Shown here piece by piece: positions 8,639 through 16,385 of a DNA stretch of 64,000 nucleotides; position 1 is the stretch's first letter; every line of letters begins with the position of its first letter. The notes below the pieces were generated by a model, which saw only the letters and a program-made list of their open reading frames with translations, made no database searches and was not told the DNA's origin. Source of the stretch: an uncultured Ruminococcus sp. (GTDB lineage Bacteria; Bacillota; Clostridia; Oscillospirales; Acutalibacteraceae); contig CACWOX010000005.1 in the NCBI GenBank assembly GCA_902762615.1, positions 41,192 through 105,191 on the forward strand. Direction: 5' to 3'. The position numbers and the translations under genes are program-made.

Positions 8639-9736
8639 ATGAAGAAATATATTACCGACGTATTCAACGATCTTTCGGATAGCACCGAAAAGACCTTCTG
8701 TGGCTATACGATTCGCGAGAATATGGACGAGCTTGCACGTGAGAGAGTCTATCAGAATGTTATGAGCAGCATAAACGCGCGTGAAAACAGATATGCCGAA
8801 ATTGCGTACAGACCTAAGATGAAAAAGATTGCCGTTGCGGCGGCAGCCTGCATGATCGTTGCCTCAATGGGCGCTGTAGGAGTCGGCGCTTCCAAGCTCT
8901 ACAAGGGCTTTGCCGATTATAATCCTTCCTACACCGAGGCACAGAAGCAGGAGATTGAAAAGGCGAGCTATGTGGTGGGAAAGACTATGAGCGGCGAAGG
9001 CGTGAGTATTACCGCAACCGAGGCTATGTACGATGGCGAAAAGCTCTTCCTGATGATAGATACCGTCATAGATCCCGATAAGATTTCAGTCGAAAGCGAC
9101 AAACTGTTCGGCAGTTCAATGGAACTGCACATGACAGGTGATCCGAGTGATACGCAGGGCTTCTCGGCACAGTATCACAAGGTTCTGGAGCGCAATGGCA
9201 ATACCTGCACCCAGCTTGTAGTGTTTGACGCGGGAGATTTGTCAGAAGGCAGCCAAGCAGCACTTTCGGCAAGAGGTCTGAGCGTAAAGGGCGAAGCCGA
9301 CAGCGAGGTTGTCTGGGCGGTGGACCCTGACACGAAGATCGGCAATGGCTTCACTTTTGAGTATAAGAAGGGGAATTTTGCACAGACATTCGCTGCGCAA
9401 AGCGGAGTCAAGCATCTGGGACTGAACGCCAAAGTGGACAACGGTTATATCGCTCCGTGGTATGCCCAGTTTGACGTTAGGGTTGAATCGGACGATTCCA
9501 AGATACTTGATGCAATTGCTGACGAGAAGAACTGCCCAACCTTCAAGGTGGTAATGAAGGACGGCACTTCCATCAGTGGCGTAGGCGGCTGGAACGGAGG
9601 CTCCGGCGGCGGAACCGATGACGGCGGCTACGCAGCATATTTCAACTTCCGCTGCTCCTTCAAGGAATATGTCGAGGTTTCGGAAATCGACCATGTAGAG
9701 GTTAACGGCTGCAAAGTTGCGCTGAATAATGCGTGA
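8639..9736 (+). CDS. probable membrane anti-sigma factor, DUF4179-like
   Basis: A 365-residue protein with a short N-terminal cytoplasmic region (about 1-60), one membrane segment (about 62-84, KKIAVAAAACMIVASMGAVG) and a large extracytoplasmic domain. The layout, the motif ELARERVYQNVMSSIN ahead of the membrane segment, and the place directly after an ECF sigma gene match the DUF4179-type anti-sigma proteins common in Clostridia. The outer domain ends in a Gly-rich stretch (GGWNGGSGGGTDDGG) and FRCSFKEYVEVSEIDHVEVNG. The inferred job is to hold the sigma factor inactive at the membrane until an envelope signal releases it. A distant relative with another sensing role cannot be excluded. Confidence 0.72.
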   Translation: MKKYITDVFNDLSDSTEKTFCGYTIRENMDELARERVYQNVMSSINARENRYAEIAYRPKMKKIAVAAAACMIVASMGAVGVGASKLYKGFADYNPSYTEAQKQEIEKASYVVGKTMSGEGVSITATEAMYDGEKLFLMIDTVIDPDKISVESDKLFGSSMELHMTGDPSDTQGFSAQYHKVLERNGNTCTQLVVFDAGDLSEGSQAALSARGLSVKGEADSEVVWAVDPDTKIGNGFTFEYKKGNFAQTFAAQSGVKHLGLNAKVDNGYIAPWYAQFDVRVESDDSKILDAIADEKNCPTFKVVMKDGTSISGVGGWNGGSGGGTDDGGYAAYFNFRCSFKEYVEVSEIDHVEVNGCKVALNNA

Positions 9737-9826
9737 TTCCCGGTATTCCGACAGAAAGTTGATTCCGGCATAATTTATCATTTCCAAAAATAATAAAAGC
9801 AACCTTAACCACATTCTGTTGATAAA

Positions 9827-9878
9827 GCACGGCGGTAGGAGAAAGCATTTGATTCTCTTGCCGCCGTGCGATTTTTTT
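9827..9878 (+). terminator. intrinsic terminator after the sigma/anti-sigma pair
   Basis: A 17-nt arm starting GCACGGCGG (9827-9843) pairs with the arm ending CCGCCGTGC (9853-9869), followed by a run of seven T. A strong, long hairpin. Confidence 0.9.
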
Positions 9879-9909
9879 GATGAACCCGGTTTATTTTTTT
9901 CGGACGGTG

Positions 9910-9918
9910 TGTTATAAT
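9910..9918 (+). promoter_or_regulatory. extended -10 promoter of udp
   Basis: TGT then TATAAT (9913-9918), 50 nt before the gene. The -35 region is only T-rich (TTATTT near 9891), so the TGn extension probably matters. Confidence 0.5.
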
Positions 9919-9968
9919 TGATGTGCAATTGTGTATATTATTACAAATGAACGGGGTTGTATTAAAAA

Positions 9969-10733
9969 ATGAATGAAGAAATCATGTATCATATAGGGCT
10001 TCCGACGAGCATTAAGGCGAAATATGCCATACTTCCGGGTGACCCGGGCAGAGTGCCTAAGATAGCCGCTTATCTCGAAGAGCCGCGTGAGCTGGGCTTC
10101 AACAGGGAATTTTGCACGTGGTCGGGCAAGCTGTGCGGTGAGACGGTGCTTGTCACCTCCACAGGAATCGGCGGACCCTCGGCAGCAATCGCCGTGGAAG
10201 AGCTGATCCGGCTGGGGGTGGACACCTTCGTGAGAGTCGGTACCTGCGGAGGTATGAACGAAAAGGTCTGTGCGGGTGACGTTGTCATCGCAACGGGCGC
10301 CATTCGCATGGAAGGCACCAGCCGGGAGTATCTTCCCATCGAATTCCCTGCGGTCTCGGACTTCGGGCTTGTGCGGGATATGGCGGACGGAGCGGGGACG
10401 CTGGGCATTCCGTATCATACCGGCGTGGTGCAGAGCAAGGATTCCTTCTACGGGCAGCACTCTCCGCAGAGTATGCCCAACGGCGCCGAGCTTCTCCGCA
10501 AATGGGACGCGTGGATTGCCGGCGGCTGTCTTGCGTCCGAGATGGAGGCGGCGGCAATATTCTCGGTTGCAGCCGCAAGAGGCGTTCGCGCAGCCGCGCT
10601 CTTCCATGTGGTGTGGAATCAGACAAGGCGCGATCAATTCGGGGACAATTCCGAGTCACACGACACCGATCGCGCTATCAGGACTGCAATCGAGGGGTTA
10701 AAGCTGACCATAGCAGAGGATCAAAGAGCGTAA
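9969..10733 (+). CDS. udp: uridine phosphorylase
   Basis: Pyrimidine salvage enzyme that splits uridine with phosphate into uracil and ribose-1-phosphate. The 254-residue product follows the Escherichia coli Udp pattern closely: HIGL near the start, LPGDPGRVPKIA (phosphate loop), REFCTWSGKL, STGIGGPSAAIAVEEL, VRVGTCGG, EFPAVSDF, a DSFYG loop and the nucleoside-binding SEMEAAA. These features separate it from purine-specific DeoD. It is a single-gene unit between a terminator and the next promoter. Confidence 0.9.
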   Translation: MNEEIMYHIGLPTSIKAKYAILPGDPGRVPKIAAYLEEPRELGFNREFCTWSGKLCGETVLVTSTGIGGPSAAIAVEELIRLGVDTFVRVGTCGGMNEKVCAGDVVIATGAIRMEGTSREYLPIEFPAVSDFGLVRDMADGAGTLGIPYHTGVVQSKDSFYGQHSPQSMPNGAELLRKWDAWIAGGCLASEMEAAAIFSVAAARGVRAAALFHVVWNQTRRDQFGDNSESHDTDRAIRTAIEGLKLTIAEDQRA

Positions 10734-10796
10734 AACAACGGTAATTGGGGGATTTGTCAAATAAATATAAAAATTAAAAAAATTATGAAAATGATA

Positions 10797-10824
10797 TTGA
10801 ATTTTTTGAAGATTATGTTATAAT
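10797..10824 (+). promoter_or_regulatory. predicted promoter of the DivIVA-like gene
   Basis: TTGAAT (10797-10802), 16-nt spacer, TATAAT (10819-10824), with a TGT extended -10. It lies about 95 nt before the start codon. Confidence 0.65.
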
Positions 10825-10918
10825 CAAACTAACTAATTATCTTGCAGTAGTTTACGCTTTTATCTTTGAAATATATTTATTATAAAAAACCTTAATTGTG
10901 AAGGGAGGATGCACTGCC

Positions 10919-12595
10919 GTGGATTATTCGGGCAACAGATTTCGCAGGCGCTTTGTAGGCTATGACCGCAGCGCCGTTGATCTGGAATTTGAAAAGCTGC
11001 TCAGTCAGGTGGACGAGGAAGTCGACAAGAACGAACAGCTCAAACGCGAAATCAATGATCTGAAGGAAGAGCGCCGCGACTGGGAATATGCCAAGCGCAC
11101 GCTCGAGGAGGAACGCACTGCTATTTCGCGTGATCGTGCATCACTTGCCGAGTCGGTCAGCTCCATCTCAGGCAAGGTCGCAGAGCTGGAAAACAGCCTT
11201 TCATCGGCAAAGGTCGCTAATGAGGCACTTCAGAATAAAATCGACGCTACAACGTCGGAAAAAAATCAGTTGCAGCTCCGTCTCGATACGGTGCAGGAGC
11301 GCAACAGGGAGCTTACACTTCGTGAGCGTCAGTTTGACGAGATAGAGAAGTCGGTTTCCTCCATCATGTCGGTCACCAAGCGCGCCACCGACAGGCTCTT
11401 CCAGAAGTCGGTGGAAAATCAGGAGAATGTCATCCGCATTGCGGGCGACGCGGCGCAAGAGGCTGCCATGATACGTGCCGACCTCACAGCCGCACGCGAC
11501 GATATGAACCTCGCATTTGACGAATTTCAGGACAGAATTGATAAGATAGACGCTTCTCTCACCGGAGCGGTTCACAAGCTGGTCGCCATCAAGCACGACA
11601 GCGGACTTAAACCCAAGAATGCCGATGCCACCATCGAGAGCGAAGTCGAGAGGCTGCTCTCCATGCGTGCCGGAGAGATAGACTATTCCGACGGCAAGGG
11701 CTACGCTGTTCCTGTGCTGGGTCCCTACAGCGCCAAGTTCATTGCCGACGCTGCCAAGAAGGTAAATGCCGGAGAAACCGAGGGCAATCCTCCCTATCAG
11801 CAGAATGCAGCGCAGAAGGAACCGCCTTATGCACGTCCCGATTCGGAGGAGGAAAAGCCGGATTCCAAGCCCACCATCAAGAGGAGCTATCCGAGCAATT
11901 TCGAGTCGTCGGACGCCTCCATAAGAGAAGCCAACAAGCTCCTCGATTCGGCGGATGACGCGGTGGAACAGAAGAATTACGTCCCGCTCCAGCAGCAATA
12001 TGCTCCGCAGCCTGCACCTCAGCCGGCATATCAGGCGGTTTACAATCCCTTCATCGCGCAGCCGTACACGCCTCCCGTGCAATATACACCTCCCGCAAGG
12101 CAGAATCCCATCGGCTTTGGCTATCAGGAGGAAGAACAGGAGGAACCGGAAGTGATCGACCAGCCCGAGCAGGTTGATACGCCTATCAATCCCTATTCCG
12201 ACGGCGGATATGAGAGGGTTGACATCAGCAAACTGAGCAATGCCGGACCCACCATCAACATGAATACCCCTGATCTGCAATACATTCAGTCTCAGCAGGT
12301 ACCGCCCTATGCGTTTGACGGTTCTCCTGTGCAGATGAGCATGAATTTCTCGCAGCCTGTGATAGACGCCACCAATGGCGCTTCCTACCAATTTGCCGGA
12401 AATGCCCCCACGTTTACCCCGAATGTGCCGGTGGTCTCCGCGGATGCGCAGCAGGCTCAGACCGCAAACGGACAGCCTGAAACCGAGCTGCCCGCCGAAG
12501 AAGAACATTCCGCTAAGAGGGTTGAAGTCACCAAGAAGGTGCGTCAGGTTCCCGTCAATGAAAAGGTGAGAATCACCGTTCGCCACGGAAGATAG
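10919..12595 (+). CDS. DivIVA-like coiled-coil protein
   Basis: A 558-residue protein started at GTG 10919, ten nt after AAGGGAGG; the ORF also contains an upstream GTG at 10898 that would overlap this site. The N-terminus (NRFRRRFVGYDRSAVDLEFEKLL) resembles the lipid-binding domain of DivIVA/GpsB proteins, with the VGYDR motif in place of GYDEDEV. A long coiled coil spans about residues 25-215. The C-terminal half (about 290-540) is disordered and rich in Pro, Gln and Tyr, ending in a basic segment (KKVRQVPVNEKVRITVRHGR). It likely marks curved membrane at poles or septa, fitting the nearby division genes, but the tail is unlike the standard protein, so I give no gene symbol. Confidence 0.7.
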   Translation: MDYSGNRFRRRFVGYDRSAVDLEFEKLLSQVDEEVDKNEQLKREINDLKEERRDWEYAKRTLEEERTAISRDRASLAESVSSISGKVAELENSLSSAKVANEALQNKIDATTSEKNQLQLRLDTVQERNRELTLRERQFDEIEKSVSSIMSVTKRATDRLFQKSVENQENVIRIAGDAAQEAAMIRADLTAARDDMNLAFDEFQDRIDKIDASLTGAVHKLVAIKHDSGLKPKNADATIESEVERLLSMRAGEIDYSDGKGYAVPVLGPYSAKFIADAAKKVNAGETEGNPPYQQNAAQKEPPYARPDSEEEKPDSKPTIKRSYPSNFESSDASIREANKLLDSADDAVEQKNYVPLQQQYAPQPAPQPAYQAVYNPFIAQPYTPPVQYTPPARQNPIGFGYQEEEQEEPEVIDQPEQVDTPINPYSDGGYERVDISKLSNAGPTINMNTPDLQYIQSQQVPPYAFDGSPVQMSMNFSQPVIDATNGASYQFAGNAPTFTPNVPVVSADAQQAQTANGQPETELPAEEEHSAKRVEVTKKVRQVPVNEKVRITVRHGR

Positions 12596-12615
12596 TATTT
12601 AATTTCTGATTATGG

Positions 12616-12664
12616 AAAGAGCCTGTGATCAAGCGGCTGTCACGCCGGACACAGGCTCTTTTTG
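12616..12664 (+). terminator. intrinsic terminator after the DivIVA-like gene
   Basis: AAAGAGCCTGTG (12616-12627) pairs with CACAGGCTCTTTT (from 12650). It lies upstream of the pseudouridine synthase start, which supports the downstream ATG for that gene rather than the longer reading through the hairpin. Confidence 0.85.
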
Positions 12665-12683
12665 TAGTAAGAGGGATGATGGA

Positions 12684-13340
12684 ATGATTCAGGTCTTATT
12701 TCAGGACAAGTCAATAGCTGTTGTGGTCAAGCCGGTAGGTGTTCTCTCGCAGTGCGACGGAGCAGAAGATATGGTGACGCTGCTTGCAAAGCAGCTGGGC
12801 GGCGAGATATATCCCATTCACCGTTTAGACAGGAATGTAGGCGGTGTCATGGCATTCGCACGGACTGCAAAGGCGGCTGCCGTCCTTTCGGCTCAGATAC
12901 AAAACGGATTTTTTGTCAAGCGATACCTCGCGGCGGTGAGCGGCATTCCCAATCCCGAGTCGGGCGAAATGACCGATCTGCTCTTCAAGGACTCCCGCAG
13001 CGGCAAGTCGTTTGTTGTCGACCGACCCCGCAAAGGCACCAAGGATGCGCGGCTTGCGTATAGGGTATTGGACACAGCCGAGGGAAAATCGCTGGTGCTG
13101 GTCAGGCTCTTTACCGGACGAACCCATCAGATCAGGGTGCAGTTTGCCTCCCGCAAAATGCCGCTGCTGGGCGATGGCAAATACGGCAGCCGCGAGAAGG
13201 GGTGCGATATCGCCCTCTGGTCCCATCGACTGACATTTTTGGATCCGATAAGCGGCAAAGAAATGAGCTTCTGTTCGCTGCCGGATTTTTCGGAATACCC
13301 GTGGAATCTGTTTGATTTTAATGAGCGGAATGCATTATAA
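12684..13340 (+). CDS. RluA-family RNA pseudouridine synthase
   Basis: Converts specific uridines in RNA to pseudouridine. The 218-residue product from ATG 12684 (site GAGGG 8 nt upstream) has the family motifs: VVVKPVGVLSQ, the catalytic HRLDRNVGGVM (Asp near residue 49), VKRYLAAVSG and the TGRTHQIRVQFA signature, then LLGDGKYG. It lacks an S4 domain and is shorter than RluC/RluD, so it belongs to the small YlyB-like group. The target uridine is not predictable here. Its stop overlaps the end of the convergent glutamate cyclase gene by 6 nt. Confidence 0.9.
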   Translation: MIQVLFQDKSIAVVVKPVGVLSQCDGAEDMVTLLAKQLGGEIYPIHRLDRNVGGVMAFARTAKAAAVLSAQIQNGFFVKRYLAAVSGIPNPESGEMTDLLFKDSRSGKSFVVDRPRKGTKDARLAYRVLDTAEGKSLVLVRLFTGRTHQIRVQFASRKMPLLGDGKYGSREKGCDIALWSHRLTFLDPISGKEMSFCSLPDFSEYPWNLFDFNERNAL

Positions 13341-14162
13341 TTGGCATATTTCGTTGAGCAATTCCACGGTTTCGCGCTCGACCTGCTTTGGAAATCCGTC
13401 CACCGTCGGGGAATGTTCGCGGGTGACGCCGTCCACGCTGCCTTTTGCTGCTATTTCTGCGATGTAATTCATTACCTCGTCGGCTGTCGGCATGACCGAA
13501 TCACCGCTTAGCATCTGCAAATACGCGCAAAGACCGTATGCGCCCCAATTGGATACGGTGGCAATGATGGGATAATCTACCCTCGTGACGCATGGGGATA
13601 AGGATAACTCCCTTTCGATGGTTTCTTTGAAGCAGCCCATTCCGATTTCGTTGCCGCCGTCGCCTATGCCGTATGTGGGAATTCCCCGACGCATTCCCTC
13701 TAAAAATAAATGATCCAATCGCGCGGTGTGTGACGAAATGCTCACGCCGCGCATATTTTTATAATCACCGGTTTCATCGGCGCCGCAGCGTTCGATTGAA
13801 AGGAGCGAGACAGGCTGTTTCTTACGCAGCAGGCAATTGAGCTTGCTTTCGTTGGCGTCTATGTCAATGTATTCAGTGTCGATGCCGCCGCCGTCAAAGA
13901 ATCCGGCGCAGTACTTGTCAGTCACAATCGTACATTCAAACCCGAGGGCATTGAGTGCTTGGGCGAGAAAAAACGCGCCGGGCGGACCGTCGGTTTCCGC
14001 AAATCCAGCCACATAAAACCCTGTGGCAATCAGCACATTTCCACGTTGCAGCCCGAGCAGGGAAGAGGCAGCTCCCCGGCAGTAATCGGCGGGCAGGTGT
14101 GGGAGCAGCTTATCCATACCGCGTGCGGAACGGCGCATAATAATGCCTTCGACTGTGTTCAT
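13335..14162 (-). CDS. D-glutamate cyclase-type protein (DUF4392)
   Basis: A 275-residue protein matching the DUF4392/D-glutamate cyclase C-terminal domain, which converts D-glutamate to 5-oxo-D-proline in the characterised mammalian enzyme. Visible motifs are IIMRRSARGMDKLLP at the N-terminus, IATGFYV, ETDGPPGA, and GIGDGGNEIGMG, the family's most conserved segment. The start is the ATG after an AGAGGGA site. In a wall-building bacterium it might adjust the D-Glu pool used for peptidoglycan, an inference. It follows the terminator of the rpsF-ssb-rpsR operon with no clear promoter of its own, so its expression may depend on read-through. Confidence 0.82.
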   Translation of the reverse strand: MNTVEGIIMRRSARGMDKLLPHLPADYCRGAASSLLGLQRGNVLIATGFYVAGFAETDGPPGAFFLAQALNALGFECTIVTDKYCAGFFDGGGIDTEYIDIDANESKLNCLLRKKQPVSLLSIERCGADETGDYKNMRGVSISSHTARLDHLFLEGMRRGIPTYGIGDGGNEIGMGCFKETIERELSLSPCVTRVDYPIIATVSNWGAYGLCAYLQMLSGDSVMPTADEVMNYIAEIAAKGSVDGVTREHSPTVDGFPKQVERETVELLNEICQL

Positions 14163-14180
14163 AATGCTTTCCCTCTTTGG

Positions 14181-14230
14181 ATAAAATAAAAACGGCATAC
14201 ATCAGATATCGCTATCATCTGTATGCCGTC
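14181..14230 (-). terminator. intrinsic terminator of the rpsF-ssb-rpsR operon
   Basis: On the minus strand, ACGGCATAC pairs with GTATGCCGT and is followed by TTTTTATTTTAT. It stands between rpsR and the downstream DUF4392 gene, ending 18 nt before that start codon. Confidence 0.85.
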
Positions 14231-14269
14231 GTCATTCAAAATATCAATTGCCGTAAATGCAATTTGAAA

Positions 14270-14509
14270 TTAGTCAGCGGTGTAGGGCATGAGCGCAACG
14301 TGACGGGCGCGCTTGATAGCCACTGTGAGCTGACGCTGGTGGAAGGCGCATGTGCCGGTGACTCTGCGGGGCAGAATCTTGGCTCTCTCAGAAACGTATC
14401 TTCTGAGCTTGCTTACGTCCTTGTAATCAATTTCCTTGATGTTTTCCACACAGAAATTGCAAACCTTCTTGCGGCCCTTGCGGCCTCTGCGTTCAGGTCT
14501 TTCAGCCAT
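14270..14509 (-). CDS. rpsR: 30S ribosomal protein S18
   Basis: Small-subunit protein that binds the platform as a dimer with S6. The 79-residue product carries [27 protein letters not shown] and [20 protein letters not shown]. The CxxC and the later C-x2-H pair suggest a zinc-binding form. Third gene of the classical rpsF-ssb-rpsR operon. Confidence 0.97.
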   Translation of the reverse strand: MAERPERRGRKGRKKVCNFCVENIKEIDYKDVSKLRRYVSERAKILPRRVTGTCAFHQRQLTVAIKRARHVALMPYTAD

Positions 14510-14556
14510 GATAAATCCTCCTTGTTAAATATTGTGTCATGCAGACATTCAAAATG

Positions 14557-15039
14557 TCAGAATGGCAGATCGTCGTCAGCCACCGGGGTGAAGTCGCCTT
14601 CGTCGCCGCTTCTGTAGGAGCTGGCAGGCTCGCCGTATGACGGCTGCTGCGTCTGTGCGGGAGGCGGAGTCATCTGATCATAGCGGCTGTAGTCGTAGTT
14701 GTTCTGGTTGCCGCTGTCTCTCTTGCCCTCGGCAAAATAAACCTGATCGGCAACAATATCCCATGATCTGCGCTTGTTTCCCTCGCGGTCGGTGTAGCTG
14801 CTCACCTGAATGCTTCCCTGAACAGCCACAAGCTGTCCCTTGTGGAAGTATTTGCTGACAAATTCAGCGGTGTTTCTCCACACGACGACATCGAGAAAGT
14901 CGGTCTTACGCTCGGCACCCTGACCGGAAAAATCCCTTTCGACAGCCAGCGTAAATCTTGCGAACGATGCACCGTTCTGCGTTGTACGGTAATCGGGTTC
15001 GGCGGTAAGTCTGCCCATCAAAATAACACGATTAAGCAT
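14557..15039 (-). CDS. ssb: single-stranded DNA-binding protein
   Basis: Binds single-stranded DNA during replication and repair. The 160-residue product has the OB fold (MLNRVILMGRLTAEPDYRTTQNG, FARFTLAVERDF, DFLDVVVWRNTAEFVSKYFHKGQLVAVQGSI), a flexible Gln/Pro/Tyr-rich linker and the acidic partner-docking tip DDDLPF. Located 17 nt after rpsF and before rpsR, as in most Firmicutes. Confidence 0.97.
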   Translation of the reverse strand: MLNRVILMGRLTAEPDYRTTQNGASFARFTLAVERDFSGQGAERKTDFLDVVVWRNTAEFVSKYFHKGQLVAVQGSIQVSSYTDREGNKRRSWDIVADQVYFAEGKRDSGNQNNYDYSRYDQMTPPPAQTQQPSYGEPASSYRSGDEGDFTPVADDDLPF

Positions 15040-15056
15040 ATTCTGTTACCTCTCGA

Positions 15057-15422
15057 TTACTCAGCGTCAGCTTCTGCGGTCTCGGCAGCTTCGGGAGCGT
15101 CGTTTGCAGCGGCGGGAGCTTCGGACTTCTCGATTCTCTTAACGATAAGCGAGCGAAGTACGCCGTCTGTGATGTTGTAAACTCTGTCGAGCTCTGCCGG
15201 GAATTCTGCGTCGCAGGTGAAGTTGAAGAGAACGTAGTAACCCTCGGACTCCTTGTTGATAAGGTAAGCGAGCTTGCGTTTGCCCCATTCCTCAACGCTG
15301 TCAAGAGTGGCACCGGTCTCGATCATCTTCTTGAACTTGCCGACTACTTCTGCAATGGCTTCGTCGCCGTTTTTGCAGGACACAATAAGGATGGACTCAT
15401 AAGCTTCTTTCATCTTTTCCAT
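15057..15422 (-). CDS. rpsF: 30S ribosomal protein S6
   Basis: Platform protein of the 30S subunit that partners S18. The 121-residue product has YESILIV, the beta-strand segment EEWGKRKLAYLINKESEGYYVLFNFTC and ITDGVLRSLIVKR; the last 20 residues are an Ala/Glu-rich acidic tail. Starts after AAGGAGGTG. First gene of rpsF-ssb-rpsR. Confidence 0.97.
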   Translation of the reverse strand: MEKMKEAYESILIVSCKNGDEAIAEVVGKFKKMIETGATLDSVEEWGKRKLAYLINKESEGYYVLFNFTCDAEFPAELDRVYNITDGVLRSLIVKRIEKSEAPAAANDAPEAAETAEADAE

Positions 15423-15441
15423 CTTTCAGCACCTCCTTCTG

Positions 15442-15480
15442 GGCATATGGCTCCGTTTCTCTCGGAGCAAGGAATTTGCC
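15442..15480 (-). promoter_or_regulatory. structured rpsF leader, S6:S18-binding motif candidate
   Basis: In the minus-strand leader, GGCA and TGCC close an outer stem around an inner perfect hairpin GCTCCG/CGGAGC with a 7-nt loop, separated by an asymmetric internal loop. It lies between the mapped promoter and the AAGGAGG site. The S6:S18 complex is known to regulate its own operon through such a leader structure in many bacteria; the match here is structural only. Confidence 0.4.
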
Positions 15481-15502
15481 GCGCCAATTGCGCAACATGA
15501 CA

Positions 15503-15531
15503 ATTTTAGCATATTTTTTTGCGTATGTCAA
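15503..15531 (-). promoter_or_regulatory. predicted promoter of rpsF-ssb-rpsR
   Basis: On the minus strand TTGACA (15531-15526), 17-nt spacer, TAAAAT (15508-15503) with a TGC extended -10. A near-consensus strong promoter. Confidence 0.8.
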
Positions 15532-15596
15532 GCGCTGCGAACGATTTTTTTGCACTGCGGACGAAATCAAAGTTTGCAATTTTGCATAAATTATTG

Positions 15597-15625
15597 TTGA
15601 AATAAGTAAAAAAACATGATACTAT
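15597..15625 (+). promoter_or_regulatory. predicted promoter of the metallophosphoesterase operon
   Basis: TTGAAA (15597-15602), 17-nt spacer, TACTAT (15620-15625), TGA extended -10. It faces away from the rpsF promoter. Confidence 0.6.
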
Positions 15626-15691
15626 TATACTATAAAGGTTTTTTTCGGCAGCATCCGAAAGATATACGACGAAAGGCGGTATTAAGAAATT

Positions 15692-16369
15692 ATGATTTTT
15701 GTCACAGGCGATACACACATTCCGTTAGATATTTCCAAGCTCAACACAAAGAACTTTCCGCAGCAAAAGGAGCTTACCAAAAACGACTATGTCATTATCT
15801 GCGGCGACTTCGGCGGCATATGGTACGGAGACGAAAGGGACAACTACTGGTTGAACTGGCTGGAGGAAAAGAGCTTCACCACGCTTTTTGTCGACGGAAA
15901 TCATGAGAATTTCGCCGCGCTGTCACAGTATGAGCAATGCAGCTGGAACGGCGGCAAGGTGCAGTATATCCGCCCGTCGGTCATTCACCTGATGAGAGGA
16001 TATGTCTATGACCTCGAGGGCATGAAGATTTTTGCAATGGGCGGCGCCCGTTCGTCCGACAGAATGATGCGGACAGTGGGCGTTTCATGGTGGCCGCAGG
16101 AAATGCCGAACGCCGAGGAGATAACGCGTGCCCGGCAGAATCTCGCCATTAACGACAATCAGGTGGATATTATGATAACCCACGACGCACCACGTTCGAT
16201 TGCCCGTATGATAGATTTTGCCAAATCGGAGGACGACGAGTTGATGCCCTTCTTTGACGAGCTGCGAAATACCGTCGGTTATCGCCACTGGTACTTTGGT
16301 CATTTCCATGTGGACTGGAAGGTGGACGATTGCCACACCGTCATTTACAACAAGATCATTCAGCTTTGA
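15692..16369 (+). CDS. calcineurin-like metallophosphoesterase
   Basis: A 225-residue soluble phosphoesterase with all the dinuclear-metal motifs in order: GDTHIP (residues 6-11), CGDFGG, GNHENF, ITHDAP and GHFHVD. The Phe/Trp-rich spacing (GIWYGDERDNYWLNWLEEK) fits a prokaryotic subfamily often found in gut Firmicutes and their phages. The substrate cannot be predicted; such proteins hydrolyse phosphomono- or diesters. It lies 17 nt before an amidohydrolase gene and probably shares its transcript. Confidence 0.85.
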   Translation: MIFVTGDTHIPLDISKLNTKNFPQQKELTKNDYVIICGDFGGIWYGDERDNYWLNWLEEKSFTTLFVDGNHENFAALSQYEQCSWNGGKVQYIRPSVIHLMRGYVYDLEGMKIFAMGGARSSDRMMRTVGVSWWPQEMPNAEEITRARQNLAINDNQVDIMITHDAPRSIARMIDFAKSEDDELMPFFDELRNTVGYRHWYFGHFHVDWKVDDCHTVIYNKIIQL

Positions 16370-16385
16370 TGCGGGAGGCGTAACC

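Noticed and set aside
11201..12586. 461-codon open frame antisense to the DivIVA-like gene
   Set aside because: Covers a low-complexity coding region on the other strand; no start signals and no recognisable domain.
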